Source: Desulfuromonadaceae bacterium (GTDB taxonomy: Bacteria; Desulfobacterota; Desulfuromonadia; Desulfuromonadales; UBA2294). Taken from it: a stretch of DNA of 42,838 nt. The notes under the pieces are model-generated. The model made no database searches and had not been told where the DNA came from. It saw only the letters and a program-made list of their open reading frames with translations. Location of the stretch: assembly GCA_024636225.1 (NCBI GenBank), contig JAGXHN010000044.1, positions 1 to 42,838 of the forward strand, read 5' to 3'. Every line of letters starts with the position of its first letter. Within the stretch, counting starts at the first letter, position 1. The position numbers and the translations under genes are program-made. This document shows, in pieces, positions 17,161 to 25,438 of the stretch.

Positions 17161-18075
17161 ATGAGTATTTTAGTTGTCGGCTCGGTTGCATTTGATTCCA
17201 TCGAGACCCCTTTTGGCAAGGTCGAAGAGGCTTTGGGTGGGTCGGCTACCTATTTTTCCACTTCAGCCAGTTTTTTCACCGACGTTAATCTGGTAGCTGT
17301 CGTTGGTGATGATTTTCCGGATGAACATCGGCAGATGCTGGCGCAGCGCAATATTGATCTGGCCGGATTGCAGACCGCACCCGGGGCCACGTTTCGTTGG
17401 AAGGGGCGGTACGGTTTCGATTTAAATGAGGCCCAAACTCTCGACACACAGTTAAACGTGTTTGAAAATTTCAGTCCGCAACTTCCTGAACACTTTAAAG
17501 ATTCCGAGTTTGTGTTTCTGGCGAACATCGATCCCGAACTGCAGCTTGATGTGCTCAAGCAGGTCCGTAACCCAAAATTAATCGCTTGTGATACCATGAA
17601 TTTCTGGATCGGCGGTAAACGTGAACAACTCTTGAAGACCCTTGCGCATGTCGATATTCTGATTATCAATGAAGGGGAGGTTCGTCAACTTGCGGATGAA
17701 CCAAATTTACAAAAAGCCGCCCGGATTGTTCTGGCAATGGGGCCGAAGAGTCTGATCGTCAAACGTGGTGAATATGGCGTGATCATGTTTACGGCACACT
17801 CTGTTTTTTCTGCTCCGGCGGTGCCGCTGGAAGAGGTGTTTGATCCGACCGGCGCTGGCGACACCTTTGCTGGCGGTTTTTTTGGTTATCTCGCCTCGAC
17901 CCGGAATCTTTCGAATGCAAGTATGCGCCAGGCGGTTGTCTTCGGTAGCGTCATGGCATCGTTTACTGTTGAGTCTTTCAGTCTGGATCGGCTGAAGAGA
18001 CTCAATTACGCCGAAATTAAAGATCGTTTTTCAGAGGTCAAGCTATTGACCGATTTTGCGGCTCTGACCGAATGA
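17161..18075 (+). CDS. PfkB family sugar/nucleoside kinase
   Basis: A 304-residue ribokinase-fold kinase. The glycine-rich GGSATYFSTSASFF near residue 26 binds the sugar, and FDPTGAGDTFAGGFFGYL contains the anion hole and catalytic aspartate. Position between mtnP and PNP suggests a nucleoside or ribose-type substrate, such as adenosine or another product of purine salvage; methylthioribose itself is already phosphorylated by MTAP. It lies 54 bp after mtnP with GAGAGAGAG before the ATG. A TTGATT box (17110-17115) and a TATAGG box (17131-17136) give a weak internal promoter with a short spacer. The specificity is inferred from the neighbours only. Confidence 0.87.
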   Translation: MSILVVGSVAFDSIETPFGKVEEALGGSATYFSTSASFFTDVNLVAVVGDDFPDEHRQMLAQRNIDLAGLQTAPGATFRWKGRYGFDLNEAQTLDTQLNVFENFSPQLPEHFKDSEFVFLANIDPELQLDVLKQVRNPKLIACDTMNFWIGGKREQLLKTLAHVDILIINEGEVRQLADEPNLQKAARIVLAMGPKSLIVKRGEYGVIMFTAHSVFSAPAVPLEEVFDPTGAGDTFAGGFFGYLASTRNLSNASMRQAVVFGSVMASFTVESFSLDRLKRLNYAEIKDRFSEVKLLTDFAALTE

Positions 18076-18131
18076 AGTAGAGAGACCGACGCAACATCTA
18101 TCATTGCGGGCGCAGAGATAAAGGGGGAGGT

Positions 18132-18794
18132 ATGTTTCAGTTTAACCCAAAACTGAAGCGGTTGGATATTCCGGCCAAAAATGTTTTACGTTTGCAGCAC
18201 TCACTCGGCGATATACAGATTGCTCTGCCCGGAATCACAGCACAACACGCAAAAGTTTATGTCTGCGCTTTTGATACAGAACATGGTTTGCGCGTTACGG
18301 TCGCTTTTCATCTTCGTGATGTCAATAATGTTGTCTTTTATCTGAATGATAATAGAAATATATCACGCAAAGACCTTGGTGCCGTGATGAATGAAGGGCT
18401 TCGGTTTGCTGAAACACTCGGTTTTATTCTGGTCGATCTCGATATACACCGGATGGAACCGGCAAAGCGACATACCCTCTGGGAGTCGTTGCCGCTGAAA
18501 AATTTGCCGAAGTCTGTTGCGCCTGAAAAATTGAGCACCGAAAAAAACCCTGCAAAGGCACAGGCTCGGACGGAGAATCAGCCTGCTTTAAAATCCGGCG
18601 TTGCAGAGAAGGGCGTTGCAGATAAGTCTCAGCAACATCAGACGCCAAGTGTTGAAGAGATTGATCTCGGGTTGCCGCGTGCAACTGCGTTGGCTACGCT
18701 GCGACGGAAGAAAAACCCGCCGACTGCCGAGGAACTTGAAGCAAAAAGAAAAAGTCTGCGCGAAAACCTGGGTCGATTCCTTTCATCTATGTAG
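18132..18794 (+). CDS. Conserved-looking protein of unknown function with disordered, lysine-rich C-terminus
   Basis: A 220-residue protein that I do not recognise. Residues 1-115 look folded, with alternating strands and helices (VLRLQHSLGDIQIALPGI, LRVTVAFHLRDVNNVVFYL, GAVMNEGLRFAETLGFILVD). Residues 120-190 are rich in K, A, E, P, Q and S and probably disordered. The tail is helical and basic (PPTAEELEAKRKSLRENLGR). There is no signal peptide or membrane segment. GGGGGAGG stands before the ATG. It is followed at 12 nt by the TPR lipoprotein, whose ribosome-binding site overlaps its stop, so the two are co-expressed. Confidence 0.8.
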   Translation: MFQFNPKLKRLDIPAKNVLRLQHSLGDIQIALPGITAQHAKVYVCAFDTEHGLRVTVAFHLRDVNNVVFYLNDNRNISRKDLGAVMNEGLRFAETLGFILVDLDIHRMEPAKRHTLWESLPLKNLPKSVAPEKLSTEKNPAKAQARTENQPALKSGVAEKGVADKSQQHQTPSVEEIDLGLPRATALATLRRKKNPPTAEELEAKRKSLRENLGRFLSSM

Positions 18795-18805
18795 GAGTAT
18801 CTGTT

Positions 18806-19546
18806 TTGAGAATTTTTATTTTAGTGCTGTTCGGGATGCAGTTGTTTTTTGTCAGTTGTTCTCCGGTAGGAAAACCGGATAACTCTGAAGCATACTACAT
18901 GCTTGGTGTCTCCTATTTACGTTCCGGTGACCCGACTTCGGCTTTGAGAGAATTTTTACAGGCCGAAAAAATTGAACCAGCGAATTCTGAATTACAGGCC
19001 GGTCTCGGACAGGTTTATCAGATAAAAAATGCCTACCCTGAAGCCGAGAAACATTATAAATATGCTTTGAAACTTGATCCGAAAAACCCTCAAACACAGA
19101 ATAATCTCGCAGCACTTTATCTGAAGATGGAACGCTATGATGATGCGATTGAATATTTTCAACTCGCTGCGTCTAATCTCCTGTTCCCGCGGCCTGAAGT
19201 CTCCTGGACCGGTATCGGCTATGCCGAATTTAAAAAAGGAAATCATGCTGCCGCACTTAAAGCGTACGATAGAGCGATTGCCAGCAATTGGCGATTTCCA
19301 GATGTTTATGTTCGGCGAGGGGATGTCTATTTTGATCTTGGACAAGTGACCGAGGCAATTACCGAGTACAAAAAGGCCCTCGACTTTGCGCCTGATATCG
19401 CTTCTGCCCACTACAGTATGGCGCTCGCTATGATGAAGAATCGTGATACAGCCCAGGCGATCAATCATTTTGAATCGGTTGTTGAACTTGCCCCCGACAG
19501 TCAGTTGAGCCAGCAGTCCAAGACGTTTCTCAAAGTGCTTAAATGA
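18806..19546 (+). CDS. TPR-repeat lipoprotein (PilF-like)
   Basis: A 246-residue protein that starts at TTG, with TAGGAG from the previous stop codon as ribosome-binding site 8 nt upstream. Residues 1-18 form a lipoprotein signal with lipobox FVSC. About five to six TPR units follow (for example YYMLGVSYLRSGDPTSALRE and YVRRGDVYFDLGQVTEAITE). This architecture resembles the type IV pilus assembly lipoprotein PilF/PilW, but no pilus genes are nearby. An alternative is a general envelope scaffold. Its last codon overlaps the PNP start by 4 nt. Confidence 0.85.
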   Translation: MRIFILVLFGMQLFFVSCSPVGKPDNSEAYYMLGVSYLRSGDPTSALREFLQAEKIEPANSELQAGLGQVYQIKNAYPEAEKHYKYALKLDPKNPQTQNNLAALYLKMERYDDAIEYFQLAASNLLFPRPEVSWTGIGYAEFKKGNHAAALKAYDRAIASNWRFPDVYVRRGDVYFDLGQVTEAITEYKKALDFAPDIASAHYSMALAMMKNRDTAQAINHFESVVELAPDSQLSQQSKTFLKVLK

Positions 19547-20367
19547 ACAGGAGGGGTTGCGACTTCCGGGGTGAGGCGTGCGCTGCGCTTATGCGCCAGA
19601 CCAATTTTATGCAACCCGATCTGGCGGTTGTTCTCGGTTCCGGTCTCGGACCGGCAGTTGACTGTTGTGTTCCGTCTGCCAGGGTCTCTTATGCGGATAT
19701 CCCCGGACTTTTACAACCATCTGTCGAAGGGCATATCGGTGAGCTGATTATAGGTGAGGTCGCGGGGTGGAACATCTGGTTTTTCTCCGGGCGCTACCAT
19801 CTTTACGAAGGGTATACCGCTGCTCAAGTTGTCGCCCCGGTAGAGTTGGCGGCGGCGGCCGGAGCCTCCCGGTTGCTATTGACCAATGCCGCCGGTTTGA
19901 TTAATTCCGACTTCCCTGTTCATTCGTTCATGTGCATTGCCGATCAGATAAACCTGACCGGTGATAACCCTCTCAAAGGGGTGCGTGACAGACCCTTCAT
20001 CGATCTCTCCAGGATCTATAATCTGAATCTTTATTCCGGTCTGATTGAACAGATGCAAAAACGTGGTGTGACTCTGAATCAGGGGGTTCTCGCATCGGTT
20101 CCGGGTCCGTCATACGAGACTCCGGCCGAGGTACGTGCGCTTAAGATTCTTGGCGCCGATGCTGTTTCCATGTCAACGGTTCCTGAAGCGATTATGGCTC
20201 GCTACCTCGGTATGGACGTTGCCGGGCTCTCTTTTCTCTCGAATCTCGCTGCCGGATGTAGTGACTTTCAGCTCGCACATGAGGATGTTCTGTCATCCGG
20301 ACGCCTCGGGGCTGAACAGCTGATTGAGCTTTTCCCCCTCCTGGTGCAGCGGTGGCAGACGGTCTGA
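19543..20367 (+). CDS. Purine nucleoside phosphorylase (trimeric type)
   Basis: A 274-residue enzyme of the inosine/guanosine phosphorylase family that splits purine nucleosides to base and ribose-1-phosphate. Motifs are VVLGSGLGP at the N-terminus, FFSGRYHLYEGY with the phosphate-binding residues, LLLTNAAGLI, VPGPSYETPAEVRAL, and VSMSTVPEAIMAR. The ATG overlaps the upstream TPR lipoprotein stop (ATGA). Together with mtnP and the PfkB kinase it completes a nucleoside salvage row. Its TGA lies inside one arm of a long inverted repeat (20361-20411). Confidence 0.93.
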   Translation: MNRRGCDFRGEACAALMRQTNFMQPDLAVVLGSGLGPAVDCCVPSARVSYADIPGLLQPSVEGHIGELIIGEVAGWNIWFFSGRYHLYEGYTAAQVVAPVELAAAAGASRLLLTNAAGLINSDFPVHSFMCIADQINLTGDNPLKGVRDRPFIDLSRIYNLNLYSGLIEQMQKRGVTLNQGVLASVPGPSYETPAEVRALKILGADAVSMSTVPEAIMARYLGMDVAGLSFLSNLAAGCSDFQLAHEDVLSSGRLGAEQLIELFPLLVQRWQTV

Positions 20368-20411
20368 TTTTTCAGGGTAAAAATTGTGCGAGACAGCTAG
20401 CTGATCAGACC
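20361..20411. repeat. Inverted repeat spanning the PNP stop codon
   Basis: GGTCTGAT (20361-20368) and ATCAGACC (20404-20411) are perfect 8-bp arms 35 nt apart. They enclose the 10-bp palindrome CAGCTAGCTG (20394-20403). No T-run follows. It abuts the promoter of the next gene and may be an operator or a weak terminator. Confidence 0.35.
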
Positions 20412-20420
20412 TTCTCCCGC

Positions 20421-20448
20421 TTGACAGAGCTGATCCCCATGCTAATAT
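20421..20448 (+). promoter_or_regulatory. Strong promoter giving a leaderless response-regulator mRNA
   Basis: Perfect -35 TTGACA (20421-20426), a 16-bp spacer with TGC extension, and -10 TAATAT (20443-20448). Seven bases (TTCCGCC) separate the -10 box from the ATG at 20456, so transcription should begin at the start codon. Confidence 0.7.
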
Positions 20449-20455
20449 TTCCGCC

Positions 20456-20863
20456 ATGCAGAGCAAAGTAAATCTCTATAATACTTTCAAAAATATTCTT
20501 GTCGTTGATGATGAAGAGAATGCCCGGACGGGGATGTCGAGGCTTCTGGCCGCTGAAGGATTTGATGTTCAATCCGCCGGAGATGGCTATGAAGCACTCG
20601 AGTATTTGCGCTCCGGTTCATTCAGACTGATAATCTCCGATCTCAACATGCCTAATCTTGACGGCATCGATTTTCTGCAGATTGCCCGGCGGGAATTTCC
20701 AGAGATAAATATTATTATACTAACAGCCTCCGGTGGAACCGATTCCTATCTTCAGGCTATGAATCTGGGGGTGGCGGAGTATTTGTGTAAACCGATAAAG
20801 TTTGATGCTCTTAAGTCAGTCATGTATTCTATTGCATATCGCAAGGCACAAAAATCAGACTAA
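20456..20863 (+). CDS. Single-domain response regulator (CheY-like receiver)
   Basis: A 135-residue receiver domain with no output domain. The acidic pair D18/D19 lies in VVDDEENA, the phosphorylated aspartate is D62 in ISDLNMP, the switch threonine is in ILTASGG and the conserved lysine in LCKPIKF. A stand-alone receiver usually acts as a phosphorelay carrier or binds a partner directly. The start has no Shine-Dalgarno; the promoter geometry predicts a leaderless message. Downstream, 33 nt on, lies a universal stress protein, and further down a REC-histidine kinase, a plausible phosphodonor. Confidence 0.93.
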   Translation: MQSKVNLYNTFKNILVVDDEENARTGMSRLLAAEGFDVQSAGDGYEALEYLRSGSFRLIISDLNMPNLDGIDFLQIARREFPEINIIILTASGGTDSYLQAMNLGVAEYLCKPIKFDALKSVMYSIAYRKAQKSD

Positions 20864-20896
20864 CTTTTTATAAATTGAAAAGGAGGGCACCCAAAA

Positions 20897-21340
20897 ATGA
20901 AAGATTTTAAATCAATTCTGTTTGCTACCGATTTTTCCGAGAGTTCGGATCACGCCTTTGAATATGCGTTCACTGTCGCAAAAAAATTTAATGCCAGGCT
21001 GATTGTGCTGCATATCATCAATGAACTTGTCGATCTGCGCGGTTTTTATGTTCCGCACATCTCTATTGACAAGCTTGAGGAAGAGATGGCTGAAAGCGCC
21101 GGCAACATGATGGATAAATTTATTAAAACGCATACAAAAGGGTACGACCGCGTCGAATCGCTTGTTGTTCCGGGAATACCGTATGATGAAATCCTCAAAA
21201 AGGCAGAGGAAGAGTCTGTCGATATGATTGTCCTCGGAACCCACGGCAGAACCGGTCTTGACCATGTCCTGTTCGGAAGTACAGCCGAAAAAGTCGTACG
21301 TAAATCAAATGTTCCGGTCATGACGATTCGGATCAAGTAG
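20897..21340 (+). CDS. Universal stress protein (UspA family)
   Basis: A 147-residue Usp domain. The start FKSILFATDFSESSDHA has the ATP-site aspartate, and the segment GTHGRTGLDHVLFGSTAEKV matches the ATP-binding G-x2-G-x9-G(S/T) motif. It probably forms dimers that bind ATP. AAAGGAGGGC is a strong ribosome-binding site. It is co-directional with the upstream receiver gene (33-nt gap) and is closed by the terminator at 21413-21450. Confidence 0.95.
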   Translation: MKDFKSILFATDFSESSDHAFEYAFTVAKKFNARLIVLHIINELVDLRGFYVPHISIDKLEEEMAESAGNMMDKFIKTHTKGYDRVESLVVPGIPYDEILKKAEEESVDMIVLGTHGRTGLDHVLFGSTAEKVVRKSNVPVMTIRIK

Positions 21341-21412
21341 TTTTTTGTCGGGTGCGTCTCTGAATTGAAACGTTGTCTGATCTCTGTTTCTCCTTGTCAA
21401 CCGCCAAGATTG

Positions 21413-21450
21413 AAATGTATGCTGTCGCTTCGATGGCATACATTTTTTTT
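21413..21450 (+). terminator. Rho-independent terminator
   Basis: AAATGTATGC (21413-21422) pairs with GCATACATTT (21436-21445). The stem continues inward to TCG-CTT-CGA, giving about 15 bp with two G-U pairs, and a T-run follows. It ends the receiver-usp unit. Confidence 0.92.
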
Positions 21451-21458
21451 AAGATTGT

Positions 21459-21484
21459 TAAAAGCGCAATTTCAAACCCGATAG
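21459..21484 (+). promoter_or_regulatory. Weak candidate flagellar-type (sigma-28) promoter
   Basis: TAAA (21459-21462), 14 bp, then CCCGATAG (21477-21484), against the consensus TAAA-N15-GCCGATAA: two mismatches and a spacer one base short. It lies just before the REC-histidine kinase gene. Confidence 0.25.
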
Positions 21485-21512
21485 TCTCGGTTTGTATTTT
21501 GAGGAATCGTAT

Positions 21513-22673
21513 ATGGAAGAGACAATTCTGATTGTTGATGATGAAAAGGTTATTCGCGACCTTACGGCGATGATTTTAACGGCGCGTGGCTATCTGGTAA
21601 CCACAGCCTCTTCTGGTGCTGCCGCTTTAGAATTGGTCGAAGAATCCCCCCCGGCACTGATTTTGCTCGATTATATGATGCCGGGTATGGATGGTATGCA
21701 GACTTTGAGTGAATTACGCCGGATCTCTCCCAATTCCTATGTTGTGATGTTTACGGGGAAGGGGAGTGAAGATTTAGCTGTCAATGTCATGAAGTCCGGT
21801 GCCTATGACTACATACGCAAACCTTTCAATAATCAGGATCTGATTGAACGGATTGACAATGTCCTTCGGTTGCGTCGTATTGAATTACGTAATCAGGATC
21901 TGCTTGCCGAAAGAGAGTGTCTGCTTGCAGAGATTGCCGAATGGAACCGGGAACTCGAAAAACGGGTTGATGCGAAAACGAAAGCTCTTGAAGAAGCTCA
22001 GGTTGAAATCATTCAGGCCGAGAAACTCGGAGCGCTGGGGCACTTGTCAGCAGGTCTGACTCATGAGATCCGTAATCCGCTGAATTCCATCAATCTGTTC
22101 GCGCAAATTCTCGATCAATCGAGGCTCCCGGGTGATGTTGCCGGTTATCCGGAAAAAATTATTGAGGAGGTCGAGCGGATCGATCAACTCCTTTTACGCC
22201 TTCTCAAGGTGAGTGAGCAGTCGGTCGTCGGGCTTGCCAATGTATCGATTGCTCAAGTCATTCAGGATACTCTTTCAATGTTCTCTGAGCAAATACAGGC
22301 GCAGGGCGTTACTCTGATTACAGAGATCTGCTCAGATGCAGCGTCGATTCAAACCGATGAAGACGAGATAAGTCAGATTTTTACAAATCTGTTTTCCAAC
22401 GCTTTACAGGCGATGCCGACCGGAGGGGAACTTCTGGTCGGCCTGAATCAGGAGCCAGCTCATCTTGAATTATACGTCGCAGATACCGGAAAAGGGATTC
22501 CGTCTGAAAACCTGAACCGTATTTTTGACCCTTTTTTTACGACGCGCAAGCAGGGGACAGGCTTTGGGCTGTCGACTGTATTGAGAATTGTAAAAAGTCA
22601 CAAGGGACGAATAACCGCCGTCAACCGGCCTGAAGGTGGTGCAGAATTCAGAGTGATTCTCCCACTCTTTTAG
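21513..22673 (+). CDS. Receiver-histidine kinase hybrid (REC-coiled coil-HisKA-HATPase)
   Basis: A 386-residue cytoplasmic two-component protein. The receiver occupies residues 1-120, with D9/D10 and phosphorylation site D53 in [12 protein letters not shown] coiled coil covers about 120-170. The HisKA domain has H184 in [10 protein letters not shown]. The ATPase has the N box [12 protein letters not shown]1 DTGKGIP, F box FDPFFTT and G2 GTGFGLS. There are no membrane segments. A receiver in front of the kinase means its activity is set by an upstream phosphodonor. The ATG at 21513 has GAGGA upstream. It may serve the stand-alone receiver at 20456, but the terminator between them makes them separate units. 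Confidence 0.94.
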   Translation: MEETILIVDDEKVIRDLTAMILTARGYLVTTASSGAAALELVEESPPALILLDYMMPGMDGMQTLSELRRISPNSYVVMFTGKGSEDLAVNVMKSGAYDYIRKPFNNQDLIERIDNVLRLRRIELRNQDLLAERECLLAEIAEWNRELEKRVDAKTKALEEAQVEIIQAEKLGALGHLSAGLTHEIRNPLNSINLFAQILDQSRLPGDVAGYPEKIIEEVERIDQLLLRLLKVSEQSVVGLANVSIAQVIQDTLSMFSEQIQAQGVTLITEICSDAASIQTDEDEISQIFTNLFSNALQAMPTGGELLVGLNQEPAHLELYVADTGKGIPSENLNRIFDPFFTTRKQGTGFGLSTVLRIVKSHKGRITAVNRPEGGAEFRVILPLF

Positions 22674-22727
22674 TTCGCTATCACGATGTGTATTTATGGA
22701 TAATTTTTTGAAAACGGTACGGCTCAA

Positions 22728-24320
22728 GTGACCCTTCTTTTACGTGAAATCCCTCTGTTTTTGAATGAGGAAGAAACCCTTTTAGCGGGTAAGGTTGCTG
22801 ATTATACCAAGCTGTCTCTGGCGGAAATTACAGATTTGAAAATTGTTCGACGTGGTATTGATGCCCGTAAAAAACCGGATGTCCGTCGTATCTATACCGT
22901 CTCTTTTTCAGCGCCTGATGAACAGAATCTCCTCGAAAAATTTACAGCCGATAACCGTATAGCCGAGGCGCCACGGGCGGCGGAAATAACTCTGCACAAA
23001 GTCCCCAGGCCGCATAAAACGTTGGTTGTCGGTATGGGGCCTGCCGGTCTTTTTGCTGCTCTGCATCTGGCCAGACATGGTGTTGCTGTCACTCTGGTTG
23101 AGCGTGGAAAGCCGGTTGAAGAGCGCACTGCTGATGTACAGAGGTTCTGGAGCAAAAGTGTACTAGACCCCCAGAGTAACGTACAATTTGGTGAGGGGGG
23201 AGCAGGGACTTTTTCTGATGGCAAGTTGACAACGCGGGTTAATTCTGTCTGGCACCAGCTGGTTCTTCAGACTCTGGTCGCCTGCGGTGCTCCCGATAAA
23301 ATTTTGAGCGAGGCGAAGCCGCATCTCGGTACCGATATTTTGCATTCGGTTTTGCTCAATTTCAGGCAAATTCTGAGCGCCGCCGGAGTACAGATCCGGT
23401 TTAATACGCAACTTGACGGGTTACAGGTTCAAAAAGGACGTGTGATCGCCGGAATCTTCGGCGAGGATGAGTGCCGTTGTGACACTCTCGTCCTGGCGCC
23501 TGGCCACAGCGCCCGCGATACTTATGCGATGCTTGCACAATCTGCCGTTCAGATGGAGGTGAAGCCATTCGCTGTCGGCCTGCGTGTTGAGCACCCGCGT
23601 CAGCTGATCAATCAGATCCAGTACGGCCATGCTGATCACGTTTTACTGCCGACCGCTGATTATAGCCTGAGCTATAATGATCGTGAGACCGGTCGTGGGT
23701 TCTATTCTTTTTGTATGTGTCCCGGCGGAAGTGTCATCACCGCCTGCTCGGAAACGGAAGGGATGGTTGTCAACGGCATGAGTGCGAGTACCCGGATGGA
23801 GCCGTACTCTAATAGTGCACTGGTGGTCTCGATCAGACCTGAGGATTTTGCCGCTGGCGATATTTTGGCGGGGGTCAGATTTCAGCGCGAATGGGAACAT
23901 GCTGCATTTGTTGCCGGTGGTGGCGAGTACAAGGCCCCGGCCCAGAATCTGCTCGCATTCATGGGGAGAGGGGCGGGACCTTTGTTCTCAACCTGCCGTC
24001 CGGGGGTGATGGAAGCCGATCTGAAGTCTGTCCTCCCCAAAGAGATATCCGAAGTTATGCTGCGTGGCCTGCCGTATTTTGAGCGGAAGATGAAAGGTTT
24101 TTTAACGCGCGAGGCGACTCTGATCGGAATCGAATCGCGCACGTCTGCACCGTTACGAATCGTGCGCGATCGGGAGACTGGAGAGTCTCTCTCGCATCGT
24201 GGGCTCTATCCCGTCGGCGAAGGGGCCGGTTATGCCGGTGGAATTATGAGTGCGGCAATTGACGGGATAAATGCCGCCGAACAGATTGTCAATCGCGTGA
24301 GTTGTGGAGAGTTGAATTGA
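22728..24320 (+). CDS. FAD-dependent oxidoreductase, uncharacterised NAD(FAD)-utilising dehydrogenase family
   Basis: A 530-residue flavoprotein. Residues 1-95 form a small alpha/beta domain typical of this family. The dinucleotide-binding motif VVGMGPAGLFAALHLARHG lies at about 100-118, followed by VQFGEGGAGTFSDGKL and a C-terminal GEGAGYAGGIMSAAIDGINA that closes the FAD site. The family is widespread and its reaction unknown. The start is GTG without a clear Shine-Dalgarno. An 11-codon frame (22696-22731) overlaps it by 4 nt, but this may be chance. It overlaps the next gene by 4 nt and heads a four-gene operon to coaBC. Confidence 0.88.
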   Translation: MTLLLREIPLFLNEEETLLAGKVADYTKLSLAEITDLKIVRRGIDARKKPDVRRIYTVSFSAPDEQNLLEKFTADNRIAEAPRAAEITLHKVPRPHKTLVVGMGPAGLFAALHLARHGVAVTLVERGKPVEERTADVQRFWSKSVLDPQSNVQFGEGGAGTFSDGKLTTRVNSVWHQLVLQTLVACGAPDKILSEAKPHLGTDILHSVLLNFRQILSAAGVQIRFNTQLDGLQVQKGRVIAGIFGEDECRCDTLVLAPGHSARDTYAMLAQSAVQMEVKPFAVGLRVEHPRQLINQIQYGHADHVLLPTADYSLSYNDRETGRGFYSFCMCPGGSVITACSETEGMVVNGMSASTRMEPYSNSALVVSIRPEDFAAGDILAGVRFQREWEHAAFVAGGGEYKAPAQNLLAFMGRGAGPLFSTCRPGVMEADLKSVLPKEISEVMLRGLPYFERKMKGFLTREATLIGIESRTSAPLRIVRDRETGESLSHRGLYPVGEGAGYAGGIMSAAIDGINAAEQIVNRVSCGELN

Positions 24321-25438
24321 AAAAAGTGTATGTTGACCAGATCAAAGATCGTGATGAAGTTGAAGGAGTTTTTCTTTTGCGCAGCCTTAACCTGGCTGTG
24401 GCCAAAAACGGAAAACCGTATCTGGTTCTCAAGTTGATCGATCGGACCGGAGAGATTGAAGGGCGAGTCTGGGATAATGCTGATTTTCTAGCTAAAAGCT
24501 GCGCTAAAGATGATTTTATATTTTTACGCGGACGGGCCAGCCTCTATATGGAGAAGATGCAGCTTGTGGTAAAAGAGATGGTTCTCCAGGATGAAGCGAC
24601 TGTCGACCTTGCCGATTTTCTCCCGGTCTCACAGTTCGAACGGGTTGAACTCGAAGCGCGTCTGCGGCTTAAAATCAGCCGGATTACCACCTTGCACTTG
24701 CGGGCGCTGCTGGAATCTTTTCTTGAACGGCCCGGATTTCTTGAAGATTATTGCACGGCACCGGCGGCCAAATCGATGCACCACGTCTCTCTTGGAGGGT
24801 TGTTGGAACATTCTTTGGCGGTTGCGGATCTGGTTGAACATATCTCTCAGCAGTATGGTGATCTGAACCGCGATCTGTTGATTGCAGGTGCCTTGTTACA
24901 CGATGTTGGCAAAATTCGTGAGCTGCAGTATCGGCGAAGCTTTGAATACACCGATGTCGGCAAGCTTCTCGGTCACATCATGCTCGGCGTACAGATGGTC
25001 GATGAGCAGATTGCGAAAATCGATGCTTTTCCGGAGACTGATGCTGTTCATCTGAAACATCTCTTGTTGTCGCATCACGGGCAGTATGAATTCGGTTCAC
25101 CGAAACGACCCAAAACCGTTGAGGCGGTGATTCTCAGCTACGCCGATGATCTCGATTCGAAAATTAACGGAATCAGGACTCATCTGGCTAAAGAGCTGCA
25201 CAGCTCGTCGGCATGGACGCAGCACCATCGGATTTATGACCAATATTATTACAAGGGGGCGCCGGAGACAGTTTGTGAATCCGAAGCGTCCGTTTCTGCG
25301 CCGCTCACATCGATACAGAGGTCAGCACCGTCGGAGAGTAAACAGTCCCTCGGGGTGACCCTTGCGGATCGTTTGAAAGCGGCAGCGATCGACCTCCCAG
25401 TCATCAAGAAGACCGGAGGAAAAACAGATGAAAATTGA
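24317..25438 (+). CDS. OB-fold/HD-domain 3'-5' exoribonuclease (YhaM-like)
   Basis: A 373-residue nuclease-like protein. Residues 1-100 form an OB fold (EGVFLLRSLNLAVAKNGKPY and YLVLKLIDRTGEIEGRVW). Residues 150-300 form an HD domain with HHVSLGGLLEHSLAV, ALLHDVGKI and LSHHGQYEFGSPKRP. This is the layout of YhaM/CBF1, which degrades single-stranded RNA or DNA from the 3' end. The C-terminal 60 residues are low in order. TTG at 24317 is chosen as start because it gives a TTGA overlap with the upstream stop and GGAGAG precedes it. Confidence 0.85.
   Translation: MKKVYVDQIKDRDEVEGVFLLRSLNLAVAKNGKPYLVLKLIDRTGEIEGRVWDNADFLAKSCAKDDFIFLRGRASLYMEKMQLVVKEMVLQDEATVDLADFLPVSQFERVELEARLRLKISRITTLHLRALLESFLERPGFLEDYCTAPAAKSMHHVSLGGLLEHSLAVADLVEHISQQYGDLNRDLLIAGALLHDVGKIRELQYRRSFEYTDVGKLLGHIMLGVQMVDEQIAKIDAFPETDAVHLKHLLLSHHGQYEFGSPKRPKTVEAVILSYADDLDSKINGIRTHLAKELHSSSAWTQHHRIYDQYYYKGAPETVCESEASVSAPLTSIQRSAPSESKQSLGVTLADRLKAAAIDLPVIKKTGGKTDEN

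Noticed and set aside
22696..22731. 11-codon frame overlapping the GTG start of the FAD oxidoreductase by 4 nt
   Set aside because: It could be a coupling leader, but it has no ribosome-binding site and is too short to judge; noted only under that gene.
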